A DNA stretch of 41,499 bases, taken from positions 1-41,499 of the forward strand of contig JAJYIG010000004.1 in assembly GCA_021790215.1 (NCBI GenBank), written 5' to 3'. The notes under the pieces are model-generated. The model saw only the letters and a program-made list of their open reading frames with translations. It ran no database searches and was not told the origin of the DNA. The stretch's first letter is position 1; every line of letters begins with the position of its first letter. This stretch comes from a bacterium (GTDB lineage Bacteria > Patescibacteriota > Microgenomatia > UBA8517). Both the position numbers and the translations under genes were made by a program. Positions 34,215 to 41,499 of the stretch are shown here, in pieces.

Positions 34215-36125
34215 TTATTTTACTTCGTAAGGGCTTGGACTTGCTTTAGTAATCATCTCTTGCGGTTTGGTTGTTATTAATCTATTTTCGGCCTCAGAGG
34301 CGACGATTCTTATCGGAGCGTGGTGCGGCCCTGCAAAAAATATTCCCTCTCCGACATTTGCAGCGAGAAGTAGTTGTTTTTCCCCCTGAGAGAGGTAAAA
34401 AATTTCACCGATTTTATCAATTGCTGCGGGGGATTGTTTCAAAAGAACCTGCATGGCACTATTTGTCACAATTGCCTTACCAATGTCCTGAGCCAGGAAG
34501 TCTTCTACGTCTTGTGTAATGGTTGTTAGGCCCAGGAAGTACTTGCGGGCCCTTTTAACAACACTCCATAAAAATTGCGCCGTATCTGGATATCTCATCA
34601 TGTGCCAGGCCTCATCAACTATAAGAATCCTTCTTTTGAGATCTTTTTTAACTCTAGTCCAGATATAGTCAAGAATAATAAACATAGCGATGGGGCGGAG
34701 GGTGTCCTGTAAATCTTTAACTGAAAAAACCGTAAAGGGATTGGTGATGTTTATATTTGTTTGCTTATCAAAAATTCCCACGAAGCTTCCTCTGACAAAT
34801 TTTTCTATTCTGGCTGCAAGGTCGAGTGCTTCCGGAACTTCCATTCCCACAAGAGTTTTATAAAGATCTTCCATGAGTGGTGGTTCTTTTCCTTGAGTTT
34901 CTGGGTCCATAGTGATTCCCTTGGCTCTATAAGTTGCTACAAGAGCCCTATCAAGAAGTGCCTCTTGGATTGGGGTGATGGCCCCCATTATTATTTTCAT
35001 CAAAGAATGGAGCGACAAAATTTTAAGTCCGAGTTGGTTTTCCCCCTTCTCCCTGATTTGGGAAAGGTCAAAAGGATTAATCTTGGCAGGAGAATTAAAA
35101 GAAAAGGAAATAAATTCTCCTCCGACCGCTTCGGCAAGGGGTTTATACTCGCTTTCAGGATCAATTATTATCGATTCCGTTCCAAGCATCAAGGAACGAA
35201 GCGCTTCAAGTTTAACAAAATAACTTTTTCCGGCACCTGAGGTGGCAAAAATTGTCATATTGCCGTTTTCCAGACTAAACCTGTCAAAAATTATGAATGA
35301 TTCGTTTTGGGAGTTAATTCCGTATAAAACTCCGCGGTCACTGGAAAGCTCTGTTGAGGTCAAGGGAAAAGTTGTGGCCACGGAGGTAGTGTCCATATTC
35401 CTGGTGATATTTAGTCTGTCTATTCCAAGTGGAGCTGTTGAAATAAAACCACTTTCCATATCAAGCGATGAATGTTTACTGACAATCATCAAAGATCCGA
35501 GTTGAGATTCTATCTGTTTTGTGATGTGATTAAGTTCTTCCGGTGAATTGGCTGGTATAGTTATATAGAAACTAAATTCGTAGAATCTCTCGATACCCTT
35601 TACAAGTTGCTCTTGGAGCGCCCTAGCGTCTTCCAGCTTGGCTTGAGTTGATGGGTCGACTATCTTACCTCTTTCAAGGTCGGTTGAAATCTCAGCCTCC
35701 ATTTCAGCGATCTTTCTCCTAAGATCATCAAGTACGCTTTTCCCATCAACTGGATAAATATAAAAAGAAATATCCAGAGATGTATCAAAGTTAACAATCG
35801 GTTCGAGCCATCCCGGAGCTACAAATCTCGGATATGCGGAAACAAAGATAGTGCGGAAGTAAATATCATTAATTTTTATATAATCAAAGTCTTCCTCGAT
35901 CGATTGTGGCGCAATTGTATCCAGTAAATTTTCACCCCGACCCACAGAAAAACTTGCAGAAGCGACTCCTGGTTTAATCTCTGGAGTAGGGGGCGGATTG
36001 GGTACTGTTAGGGCAGGTTGATTACTTGCAGGTACTTTTGTCTGGGTTGGCAGATTTTGCGGTGGGCTTTCTACACTGACGGCTTTACCGTCCATCTTTT
36101 TTGATTTCAGAATATTAAATATCAT
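34215..36125 (-). CDS. virB4: VirB4/TraC-type conjugation ATPase
   Basis: This 636-residue ATPase powers type IV secretion pilus or channel assembly. After a Pro-rich leader of about 60 residues, an N-terminal VirB4 domain (about 70-270) leads into the ATPase domain: Walker A ATSGAGKS (Lys300), Walker B ILIVDEAW (Asp504-Glu505), and TTITQDVEDFL just after, as in the TraC/VirB4 family. The start overlaps the preceding gene by 11 bases. VirD4 and VirB11 ATPases are not in the window. Confidence 0.92.
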   Translation of the reverse strand: MIFNILKSKKMDGKAVSVESPPQNLPTQTKVPASNQPALTVPNPPPTPEIKPGVASASFSVGRGENLLDTIAPQSIEEDFDYIKINDIYFRTIFVSAYPRFVAPGWLEPIVNFDTSLDISFYIYPVDGKSVLDDLRRKIAEMEAEISTDLERGKIVDPSTQAKLEDARALQEQLVKGIERFYEFSFYITIPANSPEELNHITKQIESQLGSLMIVSKHSSLDMESGFISTAPLGIDRLNITRNMDTTSVATTFPLTSTELSSDRGVLYGINSQNESFIIFDRFSLENGNMTIFATSGAGKSYFVKLEALRSLMLGTESIIIDPESEYKPLAEAVGGEFISFSFNSPAKINPFDLSQIREKGENQLGLKILSLHSLMKIIMGAITPIQEALLDRALVATYRAKGITMDPETQGKEPPLMEDLYKTLVGMEVPEALDLAARIEKFVRGSFVGIFDKQTNINITNPFTVFSVKDLQDTLRPIAMFIILDYIWTRVKKDLKRRILIVDEAWHMMRYPDTAQFLWSVVKRARKYFLGLTTITQDVEDFLAQDIGKAIVTNSAMQVLLKQSPAAIDKIGEIFYLSQGEKQLLLAANVGEGIFFAGPHHAPIRIVASEAENRLITTKPQEMITKASPSPYEVK

Positions 36126-36813
36126 TGGCTTTTTTTTCTAATATTACCTCCGGCTCTTTTTTAACGGCCGGTTTTTCTGAGTTATATACAGAATAATAAA
36201 GGTCTATTAGTTCATCTGTAGAAAGTTGTCTGAATTTAATTCCTAATCTTCCTGCCTGGCGAATTAAGTGGTCGCGTCTTGGGTAGAGGGCAATCTTGGC
36301 CTTTTTAATGACATAGGATTTGGAAAAAGGCAGGGGACCTTCTCTCTTTTTGGTTATTATTGCGACAGACTTTCCTACTCCCAGTTCCAGGGGGCTTAGG
36401 TATAAAACCACAAAAAACCTTTTCCCTAAAACGTTTTTCTTTTTGACAGATTCTGTAATAAAACCTCGGTAATCTTGCATTAATTGGGAAAGAAGAGGTT
36501 GAGTAATTATTTTGGCTTGTTTGTCAAGATAACTTAAATAAGAGCTGATATCTTTCCTTTGAGTAAGAACAACTATCTGAATGGAAAAGGTTAAGGAATT
36601 AATTAAAGCTGCGTAAGCGGCAATCACCGCCTCTTGTTCCTTTTCGGACAAAAGCCCAAAGTTAAGAGAGGTGGATTCCATAACAAGAGTTGCACCACCG
36701 TCTTTATAAAGAACAATATCGTTTGTAATGTCGGCAATTGGTAGGTGATTCTGGGTTGTTGATACGATTGGTTTATCGGGAATTGATAAAAATGGAATTA
36801 CAGGAATTTTCAT
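36115..36813 (-). CDS. VirB4 N-terminal-domain-like partner protein
   Basis: The 232-residue protein has no ATPase motif. Its start (IPDKPIVSTTQNHLPIADIT) and the stretches DIVLYKDGGATLVMESTSLNFGLLSEKEQEAV and NSLTFSIQIVVLTQRKDI resemble the N-terminal domain of TraC/VirB4 proteins. The C-terminus is charged. Because the following VirB4 keeps its own N-terminal domain, this looks like a duplicated stand-alone version and not a broken gene. It probably docks VirB4 onto the inner-membrane channel. It lies between the PrgI fusion (4-base gap) and virB4 (11-base overlap). Confidence 0.7.
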   Translation of the reverse strand: MKIPVIPFLSIPDKPIVSTTQNHLPIADITNDIVLYKDGGATLVMESTSLNFGLLSEKEQEAVIAAYAALINSLTFSIQIVVLTQRKDISSYLSYLDKQAKIITQPLLSQLMQDYRGFITESVKKKNVLGKRFFVVLYLSPLELGVGKSVAIITKKREGPLPFSKSYVIKKAKIALYPRRDHLIRQAGRLGIKFRQLSTDELIDLYYSVYNSEKPAVKKEPEVILEKKANDI

Positions 36814-36817
36814 AAAT

Positions 36818-37894
36818 TTATAAACCGCCAGCTACAGCTTGTTGAGGGTTGTAGGCAGTAGGTTGTTGGATTTGGGACATTTCATCTTGAGACACCCTTC
36901 TTCCTTGGACGAGAATTGGTGGAATAATATCTCCGACTGCTTCGAATGTGATTGGGGTAAATTCATAACCGTCCTTTTCCGTTACGATATCGTATCTTCC
37001 GCTATCAAGGGGGGTAACAATTATAAAATGCCCCACCTTATTGCTTCTTAAGGCTCTAATTGGACGTCCCGAGGAATCTCTTATTTCCATTATTGCTCCC
37101 TCTATAATTTTTCTGTCTTGATTTACTACCTGACCAACAATAACATTAGGAATAGTCGGGGGGTTGGGTGGGGCTGCGTCAATGGAAAAAAGTGCCTGCT
37201 TGGTTGAAATAATTTCTTCTCCGGCAATAATTGGATTTATGTGATGAGTAGTAACCTTGGTAGAAGGAACTACCACTGAGGGCTTTTCTTCTACTACTAA
37301 GTGTGGCGAATTTGGCTGACCAATTTTGATGGGATTATTGGTGGGGACCTCCAATTTGTGTGCCGACGGGGTCGTGGTTTGTAAAGGTTGGGAGGCAGGG
37401 ACAGGGGACGTAGGGGCTTTGGTAATATTTGAGAAAAGACCTGTGAGTTTTCTCAAAAAACCAGCTTCTGCTTGATCGAGAGTGTTCAGTTCTCCTGGTT
37501 TTTTGATAGAGGAGGATAGGTATTGATTTAGTGCTGCTTCCTGCTGCGGAGATGCAGATGTTGGGGTAGGCATGGCTGCTTCATCCTGAAAAAACCTTGG
37601 AGGATTAACGGTTTTTTTCCAAAAAAACTCGGTTGGGGTATAAATTGCTCTGAAAAAGGCGAAAATCCACCTTTCCAAAGGACGACCCTCAAGGGGCATA
37701 AAAGCCATACCAACTCCAAGAAGTGCCGAAATAGCAGCTAAGGGTATCTTAATAATTCCCATAATAGGAAGAGAATAGAAGGTTAGAGCAACCAAAAATC
37801 CCCCTGCAAGTTGAAAAAACTGCTTGAGGGTCATGTCTCCTACCAATCTAAATTGATATGAAGAAATCTGTTGCGGTATTGGATGTTGTTCCAT
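36818..37894 (-). CDS. PrgI-family secretion membrane protein with C-terminal regulatory-like beta domain
   Basis: Residues about 1-95 match the PrgI family of conjugation inner-membrane proteins: a short start (IPQQISSYQFRLVGDMTLKQ), two membrane helices and FMPLEGRPLERW. A Pro/Thr/Ser-rich linker of about 150 residues follows. The last 90 residues form a carboxypeptidase-regulatory or Cna_B-like fold (VGQVVNQDRKIIEGAIMEIRDSSGRPI ... YDIVTEKDGYEF). PrgI proteins are usually just the first 100-130 residues, so the fusion is notable. It is the first gene of the virB4 operon. TACCTA seven bases upstream is only a weak -10. Confidence 0.82.
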   Translation of the reverse strand: MEQHPIPQQISSYQFRLVGDMTLKQFFQLAGGFLVALTFYSLPIMGIIKIPLAAISALLGVGMAFMPLEGRPLERWIFAFFRAIYTPTEFFWKKTVNPPRFFQDEAAMPTPTSASPQQEAALNQYLSSSIKKPGELNTLDQAEAGFLRKLTGLFSNITKAPTSPVPASQPLQTTTPSAHKLEVPTNNPIKIGQPNSPHLVVEEKPSVVVPSTKVTTHHINPIIAGEEIISTKQALFSIDAAPPNPPTIPNVIVGQVVNQDRKIIEGAIMEIRDSSGRPIRALRSNKVGHFIIVTPLDSGRYDIVTEKDGYEFTPITFEAVGDIIPPILVQGRRVSQDEMSQIQQPTAYNPQQAVAGGL

Positions 37895-37982
37895 GTTAGG
37901 GTAGGTAAAAAGACATCAAAACATAGCTTTTTGATCTCTTTCCTACATTCATGTTACAGCGTGAACAAGCTGTTTCAACTAG

Positions 37983-38041
37983 CGGAGTTTTTCACAAGTT
38001 GTGGATTGACTACACAGTAGTTTACCTTTTTCCCAACTCCG
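37983..38041. repeat. Nested inverted repeats in the divergent gap of the secretion locus
   Basis: CGGAGTT (37983-37989) and AACTCCG (38035-38041) are exact inverted copies around a 45-base centre. Inside lies the palindrome CACAA-G-TTGTG (37993-38003). Just upstream, ACAGC-N8-GCTGT (37956-37973) forms another dyad. The 162-base gap 37895-38056 separates the PrgI operon from the 770-residue protein gene; these are candidate operators. Confidence 0.5.
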
Positions 38042-38050
38042 TGATAAAAT
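38042..38050 (+). promoter_or_regulatory. Extended -10 of the 770-residue protein gene
   Basis: TGATAAAAT ends six bases before the ATG at 38057. TTTACC (38021-38026) is a plausible -35 at an 18-base spacing. Confidence 0.65.
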
Positions 38051-38056
38051 CTGAGT

Positions 38057-40369
38057 ATGGCTGAACTTTTAACAGGTGGCCGCGACCGGATGGTTAATTA
38101 TGCTGCAAGTAATGATAATCCTGAAGGCTCTTCTGGTTCTGAGGACTCAAAGGATAAAGAAGAGGATTACAGGAAACACCACCAGTATCGTGAGGGACAA
38201 ACCCAGCTCGAAATCATATCCACAGGTACAGAGAGATATCAGTTAATAGACGCTGGAAGAACTTTCATGAACGGTTTTGAAGATATGTCGCTTCATCCGG
38301 ACGGCTCCGTTAGTGAATATAGGTTAGAAGACGCAATTGCCCTTGTGGGAAACAGGAAGGCAGACATGTCCTACTCCCGCCAGGATTTACTAGATCTTGG
38401 TTATCTTCTGCTGAGAAAAGAATTGAAACGGAACGAGGACACAAGAGAGATTGAAGAAACAGGTAAAATAGTGGAAACACTAACCTACCCTGGTTTTGCA
38501 TATACTTCTAAGATTGAGACGCTTGAACACGAAAAAAAGATATTAACGCCTCAAAGAACCCTACATCACATTGAAGTTGAGGAAGAGCCAATACAAGTCT
38601 TTGTTGCTGGGACGGATTCACAGAGAAAAGAATTATATAGAAACCTTGACAAGATTCAGTCTGAGATGACATCTAGAGAAGATTTGGTAAAAAAGCTTCG
38701 TTGGGTATGGAATCAGACAGAAAATCTTGAGGGTTTAGTGCAGTTTTATTTCATGGGTAGTTTAACTCAGGAAGCGATGGATGCTCTTTGCAACTCCGAA
38801 GGTAGGACTGTACCGGATAGGATGATCGAAGGCAAGAGAACCCCAGCACTAATGAAAACTGAGGGTGGTGCTGAATATAGAGAAGGATGCGAGCTTGGAG
38901 ACGCAATTGGTGTTGCTCTACAGTGTTTTGAAATAGCAGCACTTTCTGAAAAGCCCGGCGAATTTGAAGCCCTGCTTAAAAGACCTGGCATAAAGTTTTT
39001 GTTTAAAGTGAAAGATCAAGAGATTGATGATTTGTTTATTCCACCAGATAAACGTCCTGACAGGGTACTTAACCCATCGCTGGTAAAATGGATAGGAGAA
39101 CCGTGGACCTGGAATAAGGGGGTGGGTGTTGATAGGAATGACAATTTAGCTAAAGGTGGAAAGCCTGCAGAGCTGAATATAAGAGGCCGCTTAACTGAGA
39201 GGGGTAATGTTCTAGTCGAGCCCAAACCGGGCGACTTGGAATATATCTATCAGCAAATTGAGAGGTTTTTGGGTGGTGGGGACGCTGCCCCGAATCTTGC
39301 TGCCAAGGATGCTAGGGATGCACGCTTTATAGCCTGGGGTCTTTTGAGAGTGACTGGGGAGGCATCAGATATCGGGAATCAGTGGTATCGAGCAAGAAAA
39401 GACAATTATTATTTAGGGGTTAAAAAGGATACTATTTACCCACACCACGACATGGGAGGGATGACCTCTTGTGATAGAGTAAAGGTGATTGCCCCAAATA
39501 TTTTTAGAAAAATATACAGATATGTGAAGACGGAAATAAGAGGTTTCGGGCCGGACGGTTCACTTGACAAGTACCCGGATAGATTTACGGTTCCATATCT
39601 TAAAAACTGGTCTGTAGATGTCGAAACCGATAAGTTTGGTGGAAAAGATGTGATTCACCACTTGTATGACACTAAGTGGCTTAAAACTAATTCTAATGGG
39701 GAAAAGATTTTGAGTAAAAGAACTTTTGACGAGATGCGTTGGGGTTATAGAGCAGGTGTGGTAAAAGACAGATTGGCAATAGAAGATGGAGTTACAAAGA
39801 AACTGCCTGAGGAGCCAGCATACCGTCTGGGCGAGTTGCCATGGAAACTGTTGTCTCCCAAAACTTTCAACTCTGCTGCTTTGGGACCATTTATCGCTGG
39901 AAGGGAAAAGGTTGGACTTTTTCAGTTGATGATGAGAACTGATTGGGATATTCACGAGTTAAAAGAGAAGTCTTTTTTTGAGAGGCTTGGTCAATATATG
40001 GGTATAGCTATGAACAAACAAACTGTTTTCGATGGTAGGTTTAGGGGAGTCAATGATATTGTTATGCATCCGGATGGTGTAATTGAAAAGATCCAAAATG
40101 ATGGGACAATAAACGAAGATGAGGTTGTTAGAAATTATAAGAAAAAGTATCTCTTGGCTTTTTGGGATGGTATAAGATCCCTTCCCCAATATAGAGAGTG
40201 GATTGCGGCGCCCCTTGATAGTGTTAAGGATAAGCCTGGTTTCGGTAATCCTCAATCCAGGGAAGCTATTAAAAGAATGAAGTATAGAATTGGACGAACT
40301 GGAATAATATCACCAGAAGAAGCTAGAAATCTTCCCGAAGAGTCATTGGTTAAAGATGACTTTGCTTAA
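38057..40369 (+). CDS. 770-residue soluble protein of unknown function within the secretion locus
   Basis: I do not recognise this protein. It has no signal peptide or membrane helix. An acidic, Ser-rich start (about residues 20-45) looks disordered; the rest is a mixed, charged, globular sequence. A motif recurs three times: LHPDGSVSEY near residue 79, FGPDGSLDKY near 495 and MHPDGVIEKI near 668; the last is followed by NDGTINEDE. The gene lies on the opposite strand between the PrgI operon and the VirB6-like gene, has a strong -10 element, and its stop overlaps the convergent stop. A secreted effector or cytoplasmic component is possible from location only. Confidence 0.8.
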   Translation: MAELLTGGRDRMVNYAASNDNPEGSSGSEDSKDKEEDYRKHHQYREGQTQLEIISTGTERYQLIDAGRTFMNGFEDMSLHPDGSVSEYRLEDAIALVGNRKADMSYSRQDLLDLGYLLLRKELKRNEDTREIEETGKIVETLTYPGFAYTSKIETLEHEKKILTPQRTLHHIEVEEEPIQVFVAGTDSQRKELYRNLDKIQSEMTSREDLVKKLRWVWNQTENLEGLVQFYFMGSLTQEAMDALCNSEGRTVPDRMIEGKRTPALMKTEGGAEYREGCELGDAIGVALQCFEIAALSEKPGEFEALLKRPGIKFLFKVKDQEIDDLFIPPDKRPDRVLNPSLVKWIGEPWTWNKGVGVDRNDNLAKGGKPAELNIRGRLTERGNVLVEPKPGDLEYIYQQIERFLGGGDAAPNLAAKDARDARFIAWGLLRVTGEASDIGNQWYRARKDNYYLGVKKDTIYPHHDMGGMTSCDRVKVIAPNIFRKIYRYVKTEIRGFGPDGSLDKYPDRFTVPYLKNWSVDVETDKFGGKDVIHHLYDTKWLKTNSNGEKILSKRTFDEMRWGYRAGVVKDRLAIEDGVTKKLPEEPAYRLGELPWKLLSPKTFNSAALGPFIAGREKVGLFQLMMRTDWDIHELKEKSFFERLGQYMGIAMNKQTVFDGRFRGVNDIVMHPDGVIEKIQNDGTINEDEVVRNYKKKYLLAFWDGIRSLPQYREWIAAPLDSVKDKPGFGNPQSREAIKRMKYRIGRTGIISPEEARNLPEESLVKDDFA

Positions 40370-41499
40370 TGACCACCTCTTCTACGGGCTAATGATAGCC
40401 AACTGAGGTAATCTGCAATCTTTTGAGTGGTGGGATTAGAAGGAAACCTGCCTTTCGCCACCCCTTCTTTATAAGTTCCGGCAAGCTCGCCAGTTGCAGC
40501 TATTGGTCCAACCGCCTCGCCAACCGCACTTCCATATGCAAATGGTTTACCAGATAGGAATGACTGGACAAGGTCGTTTGCCTTTGGAATCATCGTAAAT
40601 ATTACAAAGCTGACAATGGCAAAAAGTAAACCCATTACAGCCCCGCCGTTTCCAACACCACCCCCCAGGAGCGGGGGCCACGCAGCATTTCCTCCCCCAA
40701 GAAGAGTGCCAGCCGCGCTGCTACCAAGTAGAGTTTTCACTGTAACTTGTAAGAATGACATAACAGAAACTGAAGACATTGCATAAGTAGTTTTAAGGCC
40801 AATCTCTAGTCCTCCCACAAGAAAAACAAAAGAGAATAAAAGTAAGGTTCCTGTTACTACAAAAACTGCTAGGTTTGATATGAAACTTTTGACCCAAGAT
40901 CCAAAACCCAGACTAGGGATAAAAATGCCGAGAGTTAACTGGATAGGTGCAAATATTGTTAGGAGAATAATGTTTACAAAAGCCTTTAAAAGGTTCCAGA
41001 TTGTTCTAACAAACATCCATATTAATATGATAATAACAATCACATAGAGTATTGCAAAAATTATGACGATAAAAGGAAGGATTGTGCCCCCGGTTAATAC
41101 TATAGGGGCAACGACAGCGGTTACGGTCAGGGCCATCGCAATAGACCCGAGGTTTATCACTGCCAATACCAATAATGAGATGGCAAAAAGGACAATATAT
41201 AGCGCACCGCCCACCAAGATGCCAAATTGTATATTAATTCCCCAAGGTTGGCCCACTGTCATGATGTTGAACCAGTTTGTTGAGTTTAGTCCTAATATAT
41301 TCATCTGACCTCCGGCAATGCTTATAATTCCAATAACAACATACATTAAGTCAATTAGAAATCCGGCAATGGCGTAAGAAAATGTGACCAATATCAAAGA
41401 AATGATAATTTTAGGGAGGGCGGATTGAACGGATACAACTGTTTGGGGTGAAAGTTTTACCCTAAACATTATTAGAAACGCAAATACGATGGCGACTAT
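40366..41499 (-). CDS. VirB6/TrbL-like polytopic secretion membrane protein (partial)
   Basis: At least 367 residues with about six or seven membrane helices, a Gly-rich loop (LLGGGNAAWPPLLGGGVGNGG) and a basic tail (LARRRGGH). This is the layout of VirB6/TrbL channel proteins, and the neighbours (VirB4, PrgI) support the call. An ATG occurs at 41469, but the frame stays open and hydrophobic to the window edge and has no -10 element before that ATG, so the true start is probably outside the window. Identification is by topology and context, not by a sharp motif. Confidence 0.72.
   Translation of the reverse strand: MVAIVFAFLIMFRVKLSPQTVVSVQSALPKIIISLILVTFSYAIAGFLIDLMYVVIGIISIAGGQMNILGLNSTNWFNIMTVGQPWGINIQFGILVGGALYIVLFAISLLVLAVINLGSIAMALTVTAVVAPIVLTGGTILPFIVIIFAILYVIVIIILIWMFVRTIWNLLKAFVNIILLTIFAPIQLTLGIFIPSLGFGSWVKSFISNLAVFVVTGTLLLFSFVFLVGGLEIGLKTTYAMSSVSVMSFLQVTVKTLLGSSAAGTLLGGGNAAWPPLLGGGVGNGGAVMGLLFAIVSFVIFTMIPKANDLVQSFLSGKPFAYGSAVGEAVGPIAATGELAGTYKEGVAKGRFPSNPTTQKIADYLSWLSLARRRGGH

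Noticed and set aside
34761-35240. 159-residue open frame antisense to virB4
   Set aside because: It lies wholly inside a well-supported ATPase gene and has no promoter or motif.
31325-41499. Integrated conjugative element
   Set aside because: No relaxase, integrase, coupling protein or attachment repeats are visible, and the locus abuts dnaN; a chromosomal system is more likely, though the right edge is cut.

Overview
The window looks like part of a small-genome Candidate Phyla Radiation (Patescibacteria) bacterium, most likely of the Microgenomates type. That placement is inferred from gene content. Genes are packed with 4-nt ATGA overlaps and touching convergent stops. Core translation genes are mixed with lipid-linked sugar enzymes, a DUF4012 protein, a lone solute-binding protein and a reduced VirB4/PrgI/VirB6-type secretion locus. 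TGA acts as a stop throughout, so the recoded-UGA lineages (Gracilibacteria, Absconditabacteria) are unlikely. I saw no convincing Shine-Dalgarno sequence at any start I inspected.

Layout. 1-2164: a LAGLIDADG endonuclease gene with a hairpin leader, overlapping metG, which carries a perfect 32-bp palindrome. 2212-8597: an envelope-glycan block with a GT2 transferase, a UDP-glucuronate decarboxylase-like SDR, a GT39-like transferase, a small membrane protein, a WecA/MraY-type phosphosugar transferase and a UbiA-family prenyltransferase. 8620-10627: a PEGA/SH3 protein, tRNA-Cys with a duplicated 3' end, and an M23 peptidase with a structured leader. 10635-15841: a degenerate nucleotidyltransferase-like protein, groES-groEL under a CIRCE operator, a nucleotidyltransferase and a solute-binding protein. 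15865-20514: a TsaC-TsaE fusion, tsaD, valS and a small membrane protein. 20530-24533: bL25, a large DUF4012 protein and RNase HI.

24581-30723 is the chromosomal origin region. An rpmH-rnpA-yidD-yidC-jag-(O-antigen ligase-like) operon diverges from dnaA-dnaN. The dnaA-dnaN gap holds DnaA boxes and a DnaA-trio-like repeat. 30720-41499 is a type IV secretion-like locus: a lipoprotein-like small protein, a 962-residue membrane protein ending in a putative zinc protease, VirB4, a VirB4-N-like partner, a PrgI fusion, an unrecognised 770-residue protein on the opposite strand, and a VirB6/TrbL-like protein cut by the window edge.

The two observations I rate highest are these. First, a -10 element, often an extended TGnTAnnnT, sits 6-8 nt before the start codon of 13 genes, nine of them at exactly 6 nt. 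This predicts widespread leaderless transcription. Second, the secretion-like locus combines conjugation-type parts with a membrane-tethered metalloprotease and an orphan protein, which could be an uncharacterised cell-surface or cell-contact system.
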